A DNA stretch of 64,000 bases from Ailanthus altissimus (lineage: Eukaryota > Streptophyta > Magnoliopsida > Sapindales > Simaroubaceae), in assembly GCA_946807835.1 (NCBI GenBank), contig OX327702.1, forward strand, positions 9,734,001-9,798,000. The letters run 5' to 3'. How positions within the stretch are numbered: the first letter of the stretch is position 1; the number at the start of each line of letters is the position of its first letter. The notes below the pieces were generated by a model. That model ran no database searches and was not told the origin of the DNA. It saw only the letters and a program-made list of their open reading frames with translations. The translations under genes and the position numbers were made by a program. Of the stretch, positions 22,380 through 33,944 are shown in pieces.

Positions 22380-25300
22380 ATGACTATAACTCAATCTTCT
22401 AATCAAGTTGATTTACAGTGTGATAATAGATAGAACTTTACACAGGTTAAGAAAGGAAGCTTGAAGAAATTCTAAAGAGAATGATCTAGCTCTTGATTTC
22501 CTATTTGCTAGCAATTTTTATTTAGAAGATGAAGAAGTCATAGTTGGAAATCGAACTTTGAAAAAGCTTGTTGCCCCTGATTTGAATCAATAACCCTTAT
22601 GTATATTGTTACTTACTTTAGATGCTTTTACTACTTTTGAATTAAAATATGGACTAATACATCTCTTGCCTACTTTTTATGGCCTTGTAGGTGAAGATCC
22701 TCATAAGCATCTAAAGAAGCTTTATGTGGTATGCATGAGTATGAAACCCACGGGGGTGACTAAAGAGTAAATTAAATTAAAAGCCTTTCCATTTTCTTTG
22801 AAAGATTTGGCTAAGGATTGGCTCTATTATCTACTTTCTGAGAGAGTTACCACATGGAACGACATGAAGAGGTTGTTTTTGGAGAAATATTTACCAGCTT
22901 CAAGGGCAACCAACATTCAAAAAGAAATTTGTGGTGTAAGGCAGTACAACGGAGAGTATCTATAAGAATATTGGGAATGTTTCAAGAAATTATAGGCACG
23001 CTACCCCCACCATCAAATTAGTGAGCAACTACTTATCTAGTATTTCTGTGATTGCCTTCTACCCACTGATAGAAGTATGATTAATGCCACTAGTAGAGGA
23101 GCTTTGGTAAATAAAACTCCCGAGGCCACGAGAAACTTGATTGAAAATATGGCGGTCAATTCTCAATAATTTAGCACTATGCTTGACCCTCCATCAAAGC
23201 ATGTTAATGAGGTAAATATTTCCTCACTTGAATAATAAATGGCGAGTTTAACTTCTTTTGTTCGTCAAATGGCTATACGTAATATGCAAACGACAAAGGC
23301 TTGTGGGATTTTTTCGGTAGTAGGGAATCCAACTAATATGTGCTAAACTCTTCAAGAGGATTCCGTTAAGTAAGTGAACGTCGTGAGTGGGTTTTTTGGA
23401 CAATTACAAAGGAAGTATGATCCTTATTCGAGCGTGTTTGACCCAGGATAGAGGGATCACCCCAATCTTAGCTATGAGAATCCACAAGTAAATCAGCCTG
23501 TGACTTAAAACTGCCTAAGTTACGAGTAATATAAGAAGCCATGCCTTCCATAAACAACAACCCGGCCAAACTTCTAATTCTAGTGTGTCTTTAGAAGATA
23601 TTGTTAAGTCTCTTGCTCTAATACTTTACAATTTCAATAAAAGGTAAAGGACAGCATTCAAAGTTTGGATAATCATATGTTCTAGATGGAAACCACTATT
23701 AGTTGACTACAGGCATAAATTTTGGGGAAATTACCTTCTCAAACGATAGTAAATCTAAGAGAAAATCAAGTGCAATCATTTTGAGAAGTGGTAAAAAGGT
23801 TGAGATTCTAGTAAAGGCAGCCCTTGCATCATCGAAGCAATAAGTGGAGAAAAATATTGCTGCAGACAGAAATGTTCCTAATGATGATGATGTACCTAAG
23901 TGTAAGTTTCTGCCTCTTTCTGATTGTAAACTGGTACCTCCTTTTCCCCAGGCTCTAACAGAATCTAGAAAAGATTAACAAAATAAAGATTTATATGAGA
24001 CTTTTTGTAGATGCGATGTGAATATTCCACTTTTAGATGCTATTAAACAAGTACCTAGTTATGCTAAATTCTTGAAAGAATTGTGTACAATTAAGAGGAA
24101 ATAGAAACTTAAAGGATGTGAGAAAGTAAGAGTAGGGAAGAATGTTTCTGTAGTTATTCAAAGAAAACTCCCTGTAAAGTACAAAGATCCAAGTATGTTT
24201 ACTATCACTTGTACAATAGGTAACGCTAAATTTGAGAAAGCTATGATAGATTTAGGAGCTTCTATCAATGTCATGTCATATTCTATATATGCTTATTTGA
24301 AACTTGGACCTCTGAATAAAACTGGTGTTGTGATTCAATTGGATGATAGATTTAATGCCTATTCTAATGGTGTAGTTGAGGATGTTCTTATGCAAGTTAA
24401 TGATTTAGTTTTTCCTGCTGATTTCTATGTGCTTGATATGGAGAATGGTGATCAAACTACTCATATTTTATTAGAAAGACCATTCTTAAAGATATCCAAG
24501 TCTAAGATATATATTTGTAGTGGTACACTTATCAAAGAATTTGATGGTGAAATTATTAAGTTTAATATTTATAATGCCATGAAATATCCTAATTATTCTG
24601 ATTCTGTTGCATAGAAAGTTTTTTAACCTGATGGAAAATATGGATTGGAAGTTGCCATGAGTAAGTATCTTAAGAAAGAGAATGAAAAGTTAGCCTTGAG
24701 TACTGATTTACAGGAATTTGTTGTAGTATTGAATGATTTTTAAAGTTATAACAGTTAAGTAACGTTCATTAGATTACATTACATTACTAGTTTCTAATGA
24801 GAGACCTTTACCTTTTGTTTTGCAGGCTCCTATTACAGATTCGAAGCCTCTCCTCAGTCATCTTAAGTACGTGTTCCTTGGAGACGAAAGAATGTTGCCA
24901 GTTATCATCTCTAATAAAATTAGTGCACTTTAAGAAGAAAATCTTATACAAGTCATTAAGGAGCATAAAATCGCTATTGGTTTGAGAATTATGGAGATTA
25001 AAAGATTTAGCCCGACTATATGCATGTGTCGTATCTTACTTGAAAAGAGAGCAAAACATTCTCATCAACGACAAAAAATATTAAACCCACCTATAATGGA
25101 TGTAGTGAAGAAGGATATCCTCAATCTTCTTGAAATTGAAGTGATTTATCCTATTTCAAATAGCAATTAGGTTAGCCCGGTTCACGTGGTTCCTAAAAAG
25201 ACTGGAATAAAAATTGTGAAAAATTAGAATGATGAGTTAGTTCCTACCTGTGTTCAATGATGAGTTAGTTCTTGCCCGTGTTCAAAATGGGTAGCGGGTT

Positions 25301-26052
25301 TGTATAATTTATAGACAATTAAATGCTATAACTCGTAAGGACCACTTCCCTTTATTTTTTATTGATCAATGCTTGAAAGGTTAGCTGGTCATTCTTACTA
25401 TTATTTCCTTAATGGTTATTCAGGTTATTTTCGTATTGCAATTGCTTCAGAGGATTAAGAAAAGACGACTTTTACATACCCATTTCAGACGTTTGTATAT
25501 TGTCGCATGCCCTTTGGCCTTTGCAACACCCCAACTACTTACCAAAGGTGTATGGTTAGCATATTTTTATATTATATTGAGCATATCATAGAAGTCTTTA
25601 TGGATAATTTCACAGTTTATGGAGACTCATTTGATAATTGTTTGCATAACTTTATACTTATTCTTAAAAAATGTATAGAAACTAACCTTGTGTTAAATTC
25701 TAAAAAATGTTATTTTATGGTGGAACAAGGTAATGTTTTGGGTCATGTTATTCCATTTAAGGGAATTGAGGTAGATAAAGCTAAAGTTGATATTATTAAA
25801 TTTTTTACCTTATCCCACTAGTGTGCAAGAAGTTTGTTCTTTTCTTGGACATATAGGTTTTTATCGAAGATTCATCAAGGACTTCTCCAAAATAGAATTA
25901 CCATTATGCACAAAAGGATGTGACTTTTGAGTTCGATGAGGCATGTAAAAAGGCATTTGATAAGTTGAAGGAATTGTTGACTTCTACCCTAATTATCCAG
26001 TCCTTTGACTAGAATGTTCTTCTCAAGATAACGTGCGATGTAAGTGATTATG
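22380..26052 (+). pseudogene. Athila gag-protease-RT pseudogene, interrupted in RNase H
   Basis: The gag core is read at about 22690-22950 (KAFPFSLKDLAKDWLYYL, LFLEKYLPASRATNIQKEI), typical of Athila. The protease follows at 24195-24614 (IDLGASINVMSYSIYAYLKL). The pol N-terminus (RILLEKRAKH, NPPIMDVVKKDILNLLEI) and RT follow, with MPFGLCNTPTTYQRCM at 25507. The RT catalytic box reads VFMDNFTVYG, so the second Asp of the family's F-M-D-D is Asn. A 28-bp tandem duplication (AATGATGAGTTAGTTCCTACCTGTGTTC, about 25228-25283) breaks the RT. Many stops are TAG or TAA where family proteins have Gln or Trp. The frame runs into RNase H (TCDVSDYAL) and joins LTR sequence at about 26053. The rest of RNase H and the integrase are absent. 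Confidence 0.88.
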
Positions 26053-26799
26053 CATTGGTTGAAAGAAACAGAAGCCTCGAAATCAATAAAACAGTGAGAT
26101 CTAATTTGCTTTTATTGTTCAATTTATGCTCAATGCATCGGATGTTCTTTTGTGTCTATTTTCATGATTATCTCATTTCATTACTATGAGGTCTACTAGT
26201 TTATTATTTGTTGCAATCTACTACTAAATTTGATATCAAATATGTTATTGTTTAATTCTTCTAATTTATGAAGCAACTAAGATTTAATAATTTGCTACGT
26301 CAGAAATTATTAGATCTTAAAAAGAACGCTCGACTAAATTAAATACAATCACTTGTGCTTGTGTTGTTTAACTTCATTGATCTCTCTAATTCTTAAGGCT
26401 ACTACTAGATTAAATTTTTAGCGTTTGTCTTGGGTTATTTAGTAGTTAGGGATTTATTTTCTAATTAACTTCGACTAAAGAGAAATAGGAAAATAGTTCC
26501 AACGATGAATATTCAAAGTGTAAATTGAAGCATACTTGCATCGATGATCAGTTGTAAAATTTTGATGATGGATGTTGACTTAGACCAAGGTTTTTTTTCA
26601 TTATTGATTTCGATACTTCAATTTGAATTGTTCCTTGATTTTTTTTTCTTAAAATTATTTTTTTATACTTAAACCCCCCATCCTTGTTCACGTAACATAA
26701 AATTAGGCTAGATACTCTATGTGAAAATGATCTTTACTTGCACCACTATATATATTTTTAAGAGTATATAGTTTATTTTTGGTTGCTTACGACTCCACA
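26053..26799 (+). repeat. 5'-truncated Athila 3' LTR
   Basis: From GCATTGGTTGAAAGAAACAGAAGCC onward it follows the LTR at 20746-22184 starting near 21420 (ATTGGTTGAAGGAAACAAAAGTCC), including CTTGTGCTTGTGTTGTTTAACTT and the terminal GTTTATTTTTGGTTGC. The first ~675 bases of the LTR are missing. The end near 26799 is eroded and no target duplication can be read. Confidence 0.82.
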
Positions 26800-26925
26800 C
26801 TAAGCACCCTCTGCTAAACCCCATTTGGTGCAAATAGACAAGTAGCCTTAGAGAGAGCTCCAATTGAGAGGTACCCCTAGTATATTTATAAAAGGATACC
26901 CAATCAATAACTATACTCTTAAGGC

Positions 26926-27200
26926 AAATAGTGCTCTAGTAGAGTGAATAATAACCTAGGACGTCTTGAAAAGTAAATAATGCTTCATGCCCTTAGTATA
27001 ATGAATAGTAATTTAGGACATTCTAAGTCAAATAGTACTTCATGGGAGTCAATAGAGTGAATAGTAACTTGAGACACTTCAGAAGATAAATAGTGCCTCG
27101 TGAGCTCTTGTAAAGTAAATTATATTCGAACACCTTAAAAAGGCAAATAATGTTATATGTGTCTTGAAAATATGGAACACTTGAGAAGGAAACCTTGGAA
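26926..27200. repeat. Five diverged ~55-bp tandem repeats
   Basis: Units begin AAATAgTGCTTCAt... at 26926, 26975, 27030, 27088 and 27145 (spacing 49, 55, 58, 57). The consensus contains 'AGAGTGAATAGTAACtTaGGACacTTcaaAAG'. It lies just beyond the truncated Athila LTR, and no frame is conserved across units. Confidence 0.75.
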
Positions 27201-28881
27201 GAAAGGCCAAAAAAGCAAGGTAGATCAAAGCCCTAACTCTAGAAGCAAAAGTCTAAATTCTAGTAGAGAAAGGAAGTTAAAGATATAAGAATAAGTTTAA
27301 GTGGAATTGAACTCATTGAAATCTTTTTCAACTTTAACTCTGACATGTAAGCTAACTTAGTAGAATCCTATCATAACTTTATTATAATCAATGAAGAGAG
27401 GAAGGTACAAGAAAAACACTTGAGAAAAATACTTTATTTTATGTGTTAAAATCACCATTTGTAATCCATTTTTCATATTGAATTTACCTTAGTTTTTCAT
27501 TGATGTACACTAACAATTTAAACCACGTAAATTCTTTGTTTCAATTTATTTTTTAGCATATATTTTGTTTTGTAATTTTAATTTCCTAGTTGATCAAATT
27601 TTTCGCAACAATAAAGATGTATTTATTATTGGCATCTAACACCTTTTTTTTTCGTGGATTTACGATACTCTTTCATAAAAAAAATAAACATTTTGTAATA
27701 TCTTTTTTTTTTTTTGTAAAATACCTCAAAATTTTAAATTTAATTCCATTTATAGATACATCTAATGAAATATTTTTGTATTTTATTCTTAAATTCAATG
27801 AATAAAATTCTAACAAAAAAAATTTGTCATTTGTACAACAATCTAATGAACTCTTATTATACATATATCATTTTTTAAATTGTTACTTAAAGTAGTAATT
27901 ATAATAAAAAAAATTATAAGTTTTAAACTATATATACTTATTTTTCTCTCTTAATAAGATGGTTTAACTGTTTAAGTATACTTTCTGCACCCTTAAAATG
28001 AGAAGTCTTGTTCCCATGTGTAAAGTTAAAATTCTTTGTTACATCCATGCTTGGAATTGAAAAATATGCTACATGTTGTTGATAATTTTATATATATTTT
28101 GGTAGGGTAAAAACAGATGACAACTTCTTTGTGTTTCAAATAAATGATAAATGAATATTTATTCATCAATGTTTTTTTTTTGGTGTTAAAATTGCAATTG
28201 ATTGTCATTGAACTTATTTAATAACTTATTTATCTTTACAATAAAACTAAAATAGACGTTGACCGATTTTATCTAACCATTAATCAAATTTGACCAATTA
28301 TTAGTCAAAGTTAATTGATGTTGATTGATCATTGACCGATATTGACAAACTTTCATTAAATAATATTAATAGTTATTAAAATTGTGTCATGTGTCTTTGT
28401 TGCATAAAGTTACAAAAATCTTAAACCTTAGAATTTTAATGGAAAAAGTAACATATGGAAGTCTATTTGTTACTTGTTTAAAGAAAAAAAGATATGTTTG
28501 TCATTTTTGCTATGTTAAGTATCTATTCATCTTTTCTCCTATTTTTGTAGTATGACACTTACCCTAAAAAATAAATAAATATAAATATGATACAATATTA
28601 TGAATAATTTTACCACCATAAAAATATTTGATAATCTCTCTCTCTTATCATTTTATTAAACTAAGTTTTTATCTGACATTTTACTAGCATATGATTAGTG
28701 AGAATTAATGATTGTTAAAAAGAAAAATAGTAAACGAATATATTTTGACTTATCATAACATAAAATACATGCAAAAAATTCTTAAAAATTTAGAAAATCC
28801 TTACCTTAAGAGAGAATTCTTTTTCTTGTTATATGAAAGATTACACAAAGCACTTAAATTTAGGATTTAGATAATCGCTAT
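27201..28881. other. AT-rich intergenic stretch
   Basis: No gene recognised. Two short opposite-strand frames around 27590-27864 are A/T-homopolymer translations without family features. A patch at 28255-28350 repeats TTGACCGAT/TTGACCAATT/TTGATTGATC-like words and may be a diverged short tandem repeat. Confidence 0.45.
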
Positions 28882-29592
28882 TGTTAGAATTGGTAATTCA
28901 AAATTATATTTGAATATGATTTTGAGTTGAAGACCAATAGAAAATTACCATGAGGTCAAGTACTCATTGGACGTACGAGAAAATGTAGTAAAATTGAAAG
29001 TTAGAAGCAAAGAGGGGGTCAGAACAAGCTAAGGAGACTTGCCTAGGCAGGCTCTCTATGATGCCAGGAACAATAGACGCAGTGTTGGATTCTTCTCACC
29101 ACGGCGTTGCTTATTCGAGAATTTGACGATTTTAGCTCGAATTGACTTCTTTGAGTAGGATTTAGACTCTTACACGTATGAACTCTTATTCTAACTATAA
29201 ATATGATTTTTAAAAACATTCTAAATAGTATATAAACTATTGTAACCTCATTAGATTATTCAAGCATTTGAGAGAAACTCAAAAGAGAAACTAAATAGCT
29301 AGAGAGCCTTGAATGTTAAATGTGCAAGAGAGTGCTATAGGAGTGTAAGATTTAAGTGATTAAGAAAGTACTAATAAATCATTGAGAGCTTATTTATTGA
29401 TTGTATTCATTGATTATCTCTTGTAAAAGATCTTTGTGATCTGAGTTTTTTGTGAACTAAACAAAAGAAGTTAAAATCCTGTAATCTATCGTGGACGTAA
29501 GCATTTATTATTAAACCATGATTGTATGATTATTTCATCTCTTAATCTTTATTCTTTTATTTTACTTTATTTATAAACAAAATCTTCTACAA
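28882..29592 (+). repeat. Candidate solo copia-like LTR
   Basis: Starts TGTTAGAATTGGTAATTC. It has a CTATAAATATGA TATA-like box near 29197, then a purine-rich transcript-like stretch (GCATTTGAGAGAAACTCAAAAGAG), a TTGTAAAAGATC...TGTGATCTGAG segment and an end near CTTCTACA. The layout is that of a plant copia LTR. The target duplication is unconvincing (GCTAT versus ACGCA), and no second copy is in the window. Confidence 0.35.
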
Positions 29593-29812
29593 CGCATTTA
29601 AAATTTTTTTAAATGCATACTAAAAACCCACACTAAATTCCCAAGAACAACCTTAATTAATAAAAAAATTGTGAATTATAACTTCAATCTCACTTTTTTA
29701 TCTTATAAAATCCTATCACTTCCCCTATACATTCTCCCATACATTCATATATCTTCTGCACTCTCTCTGTTTTTGTCCTGAAAAAAATAAAAAAAAATAA
29801 AAAAGAAAATCA

Positions 29813-30198
29813 TGTCTAAAATTTTGAGCCACCATCAAAGGAGGCTTCTATAGAACGTGTTCATCAACTTTGGTGATCTATTGGTGCCTATCTCTAATAA
29901 TGTTGCATCTCCTCCTTTGCCATTCAATCATTAGCCACAACTATTTTAGTAGATTCGTGTCCCTCTCCCTTAATTACCGATGCTAGTAGCGGTGAGGACT
30001 ACAAGAAGTGTAATGAAAGATGAAGACAAGCCAACAGATGAAAAAAAAATTAATGGCATGAAAGATGAAAACAAGCCCACAGATGAAAAAAAAATTAATG
30101 GCTTTTTTTGTATGTTGTATTTTCTTTATGGTTATTATTATTATTTTCTCAAAATCAAACAAAGATTAAGATTTTGTTTCATTTTGTATCTTTTTTAA
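29813..30198 (+). pseudogene. Unrecognised small reading frame with five in-frame stops and an internal duplication
   Basis: From the ATG at 29813 one frame stays in register for about 128 codons, interrupted only by four TAG and one TAA, all explicable as mutated CAG or CAA. It begins MSKILSHHQRRLL and contains Pro-rich segments. It then has two copies of a 15-residue unit, MKDEDKPTDEKKING and MKDENKPTDEKKING, encoded by 45-bp direct repeats (about 30010-30099). It ends with a hydrophobic AT-rich tail that is probably not protein. No family is recognised. It may be a dead host gene or gene fragment, or chance. A short AT-rich leader with a CTCTCTCTG run precedes it. Confidence 0.35.
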
Positions 30199-31633
30199 CT
30201 TTTGTGTGTGTACGACATGAAAGAGCAAAAATGACAAAAAATTTGCATTTTGGGTCAGTAGAGGAGCGGAGGCTAGCTGATGTTTTATTTTAATTAACTA
30301 TTTATTGCATCACAAAATTCTACTGTGATTCGCTGCGTTACAAAATTTGTTTTTTGTTTCAATCTTTGTCTCGGTTGTCGACAACTACTTGTCGTACATT
30401 GATATAAAGTTGGAACGCTTTGTCGACCGCGAACACTGTTTTTGAAAATATGCGGAATATGTTTTTGTATATGGTTACGGTCGTACATTTAGATGGCAGA
30501 TTCTTTTTACGACCAGCAGTGACTATGAGAGTGCTTAGATTACTAATATACATCGTAAATCTGAAGATGGGTAGGTTGTAAGAAGGGTCCTGATGGATTT
30601 GGAGGACAAAAATGGTGACGTAACAGCAATGTGAATCTTTTGATTGTGGTAGCCGGTAGCTGTGGGTACTCTCTCTGCGTCTACGTTTTATATGGAAAAA
30701 CTTTTTATTGGCTGGTACGAATTCAACTTATATCTAATGTGAATTTAGGGGTAGCAATGAGGTGGGTTAAAGTAAGGATTATAATTTTTATTTTATATTT
30801 AAATGATATGAAAATTTTTATGTTTAATTTATATCCAATATGTGTAGTTTGGGTTTAGAGTTGGGAATGCTCAAAGAATGATAAAAATCTCCAAACGATG
30901 ATTGTGATTCTAATGAGCAGTACATACTTGAAATTTATTTTAAATTTTTTTATATATATTAATTTAATTTTATAAAATAGTCTTTTACCTCATACAATCA
31001 TAATATATAAAAAATTTTATAAAAATTATATAAAAATATAAATTACATTGAGTCATCAAATCTTCAATTACTAATTTTAAAAATTAATAAATTAAATTAA
31101 AATTCAAACAAAAAAATTAATAATTTTTTTAAACTTTGACATATATATCACCATGCTTCATTTGTAATTCAAACGTTAAATTTTTATAAAATTCTTCACA
31201 AACCTATGACATAAAATAATTTTTTTTTTTGAGTTAGATGCGTGATGACTAAAATATTAAAAATAATAATAAACTCATTTATTGCTTTTATTTATTCTTC
31301 TTCATCTTTTTCTTTCTTTCTCAACAAGTAAGTTAACTATAATTTAAAAGTAAGTGTTTAATATTAAATATAATTAAAAAATAAATAGAGAATTAAAAAT
31401 TAAAAAATATAAATAAGAGCCAAAATTTTTAAAACTATAATGTAAGTAGATTTTATATCTTTAAATTTAACACGTAGTCAACTTTAATTTATATAAACAA
31501 ATTTTTTCAACACTAAATTTTTTTATTTTATTTTTAAATCAAGTATTTAAGGTGAATTCGACAAAATCAACATATCTCTAAACTCAATCCAAATTTAATT
31601 TTTATTTAAATTATTGTACCCCTTATTTAGGGT
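30199..31633. other. Intergenic stretch without recognised gene
   Basis: 30300-30700 is less AT-rich and could be transcribed, but overlapping minus-strand frames show no family signature. TAGGGGTAGCAAT at 30746 resembles a hAT terminal repeat, yet no right end with matching target duplication was found. The rest is A/T-rich. Confidence 0.4.
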
Positions 31634-31813
31634 GAGTTTCTACAAAATCATAACTCTACGAAGAATTCTACCACCTCATTGTAAATTTGTTTGAAGCAGC
31701 GAAAAATAGCCAAAGACGGGTCAGAGTTTCTACAAAATCCTAACTCTGCGAAGAATTTTACCACCCTGCTGTAAATTTTTTTGGAGCAGCGAAAAATAAC
31801 CTAAGATGGGTCA
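31634..31813. repeat. Exact-length 90-bp tandem duplication
   Basis: Units 31634-31723 and 31724-31813 both begin GAGTTTCTACAAAATC and end GGGTCA, differing at about ten positions by eye. Ninety bases is 30 codons, but both units carry stops in all the frames I tried. The sequence then continues GCGAAAACTTGTACCGG. Confidence 0.85.
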
Positions 31814-32397
31814 GCGAAAACTTGTACCGGCCCGAAACTAATGAAGTAGCTAGACTTATTGGATGAGCCAGAACTAGGCCTTTCACTTACAGCTATTCAT
31901 TTCTTTTTTTAATTTCTATGTTTTTTATTTTAAAAAAAATTAACATTAGTGGTAAGAGATCTAAGAATAATTATGGCATAGAGGAACAAATCTACTCCTC
32001 ATTAGAAATAAATCTTACCTCGCATATCCGAGCCGTGAAATGTCAAACATGCCTAAATGTTTAGTTATTTATTTTATGCCATTTGAATTTTGATGAAATT
32101 TTAAATTGATTAGGAATTTTTTTATAGATAATTTACTAGTAAAATACAAATGGAATTACTACAATTTAGTTCATTACATACAAAATAAATACTTAATTTT
32201 TTTTTTGAAAAAGTAAGAACAAATAGAGTAAAATTTTAAAAAAATTCAAAAAAAATTATTTACAAACCATTTTATTTTAAAGTAAAATTTATACTGCATG
32301 TGCACGCATATGTTCCTACTCTTTTGAGCAAATTTTACCGATATCGCGTAAGTGTGTTGATGCATATATCTTTACTTTCTTAAGTTATTTTTGGATA
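31814..32397. other. Flanking sequence left of copia C
   Basis: A/T-rich, no gene recognised. It ends at the left target copy GAGTT (32398-32402) and would have been contiguous with 54526 onward before copia C inserted. Confidence 0.5.
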
Positions 32398-32402
32398 GAG
32401 TT

Positions 32403-32890
32403 TGTTGGAATGGCTAGATCGATAATTGAATTGAATCAAGCAACTAACCCTTTGCAGAACAAGGCACCAGCAACAGTAGCCATTGTGCATTAGACAAAGG
32501 ATACTATAGAGCAAGGCACTAGCAGCAATGACACTGTAAAACAAGACACCAACAACAAAAAAATGAAATGTGCCAGCAATGATAGAGGAGATTGTACTAG
32601 CACCTCATTGCACAAGAAAGACAAATCCTTGAGGTTGCAAAATCAGAACAATAATGGTACAATGATGAAACAATCAAATGGACATAAATGCATTGGTACA
32701 AGAAAAGGCAAGAGAAAGAACAGTAACAATCATTTTGTAATTTGTACAAATCTAGCTATAAATGTTTTCTGTATTTAGCTTATAACTTGCTACACACACA
32801 CAAAAAAAAAAATGTATAAGTTGTAACTATTACATTGAGAAATAGAAAAATACATTCTTCGTCAGTCTCAATTTCTCCTAATTGCTAACT
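32403..32890 (+). repeat. Copia C 5' LTR
   Basis: 488 bp starting TGTTGGAATGGCTAGAT and ending CTAATTGCTAACT just before the primer site. It shares long stretches with the 3' LTR (GCCATTGTGCATTAGACA, GGTACAAGA...GGCAAGAGAAA, TTGTAATTTGTACAAATC) with many differences, so the insertion is old. It contains CAGCAAC/CAACAAC-rich words absent from the 3' copy. Confidence 0.88.
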
Positions 32891-32903
32891 TGGTATTAAA
32901 GCC
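32891..32903 (+). other. Copia C primer-binding site, initiator tRNA-Met type
   Basis: TGGTATTAAAGCC matches the copia consensus TGGTATCAGAGCC except at two positions, directly after the 5' LTR. Confidence 0.75.
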
Positions 32904-32913
32904 ATTTCAATGG

Positions 32914-33944
32914 CCTCACGTTCAACAAACACATCTCTTTTGAACTAAAACAACGTAAACTAATAAGGCAACACCATGCCAGTTTCACATTTTTTGTTCT
33001 CTACACCTATAAAGCTTATAAAAATAAACTATCTCCTCTGGAAATTGCAAGTCCTACCTAGCGTCAGAGCAAATGGTCTCATAGGTTTTATTGATAGCAG
33101 TAAGCCAAGCCCAAGACAACATAATGTCACCATTGATGATGACAACATTGTTATCACTATGGACAACCTTGAATATCAGCTTTGGTTTATGAAAGATCAA
33201 AACTTGGTGGGATGGTTACTGTCTTCACTATTAGAAGATATGTTAGGGGCAGTCATTAAATGTTCAAGCTCCTACCATTTGTGTACAACACTTGAGAGTT
33301 TGTTTGCCTCACATTCAAAGGCAAGACTCATACATCTAAAGTGTATGATTTAGTTGACCAAGAAAGGATCAATGAGTATAAATCAGTACTATATAAAGAT
33401 ACAAAGCATTACAGAGTCATTGAGGTATGCTGGGTATGCAATGACTTATGATGAGCTTGTTGATTATATACTTGGAGGATTAGAAAATGCTTATGACTCT
33501 GTTTTTGTGAATGTAACATATCCTTGCTTCTGACTCAAAAACATAAACTTCATAATGTATCTCAGGATATGTTTGAGGCACTAGCAAGTTTTAATGCAAA
33601 CTATGCTTAACACAGCTAAAATAAGTAGAAGTCATGGAATGGGAAAGGAAAAGTGAACAACTTTCACACCTTTCAAGGTAGCAACAATGTCAAGAACAAC
33701 ATCAGTTTTAGTTTTAACACTGGTGGTGGTAAACCACAAGGGAATGTAGACAATGGCATAATTGAACTATGCCAAATTTATTTCAAACACAGACACACTG
33801 CTATAAAATGTGGCATAGGTTCAAGAAAGATTTTGTCCCAAAGCCAAATTATAACAACAAAATAAAGAAGGTATATATAGCAATAACTGACACTAATGAA
33901 GAAACCTCCTGGTATCTTGACAGTGGTACAACAAACTATATCAC
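32914..33944 (+). pseudogene. Copia C gag and protease start
   Basis: Begins MASRSTNTS, then stops, then an open part from 32976 with the copia gag N-terminal pattern (INYLLWKLQVLPSVRANGLIGFID). A degenerate zinc knuckle lies near 33760-33810 (CQIYFKHRHTAIKC), with the second Cys changed to Tyr. The protease motif WYLDSGTTNYIT at about 33910-33944 is cut by the solo LTR inserted at 33945. Frameshifts near 33350, 33520 and 33610 split the gag. The protein would have formed the particle and cleaved the polyprotein, but it is dead here. Confidence 0.82.

Noticed and set aside
28882..29592. Calling this a definite full copia LTR
   Set aside because: Ends and target duplication do not agree well enough, so it is listed only as a low-confidence candidate.
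30746..31627. Possible hAT-type MITE from TAGGGGTAGCAAT to ...GTACCCCTTA
   Set aside because: Ends are only roughly inverse and the 8-bp flanks do not match.
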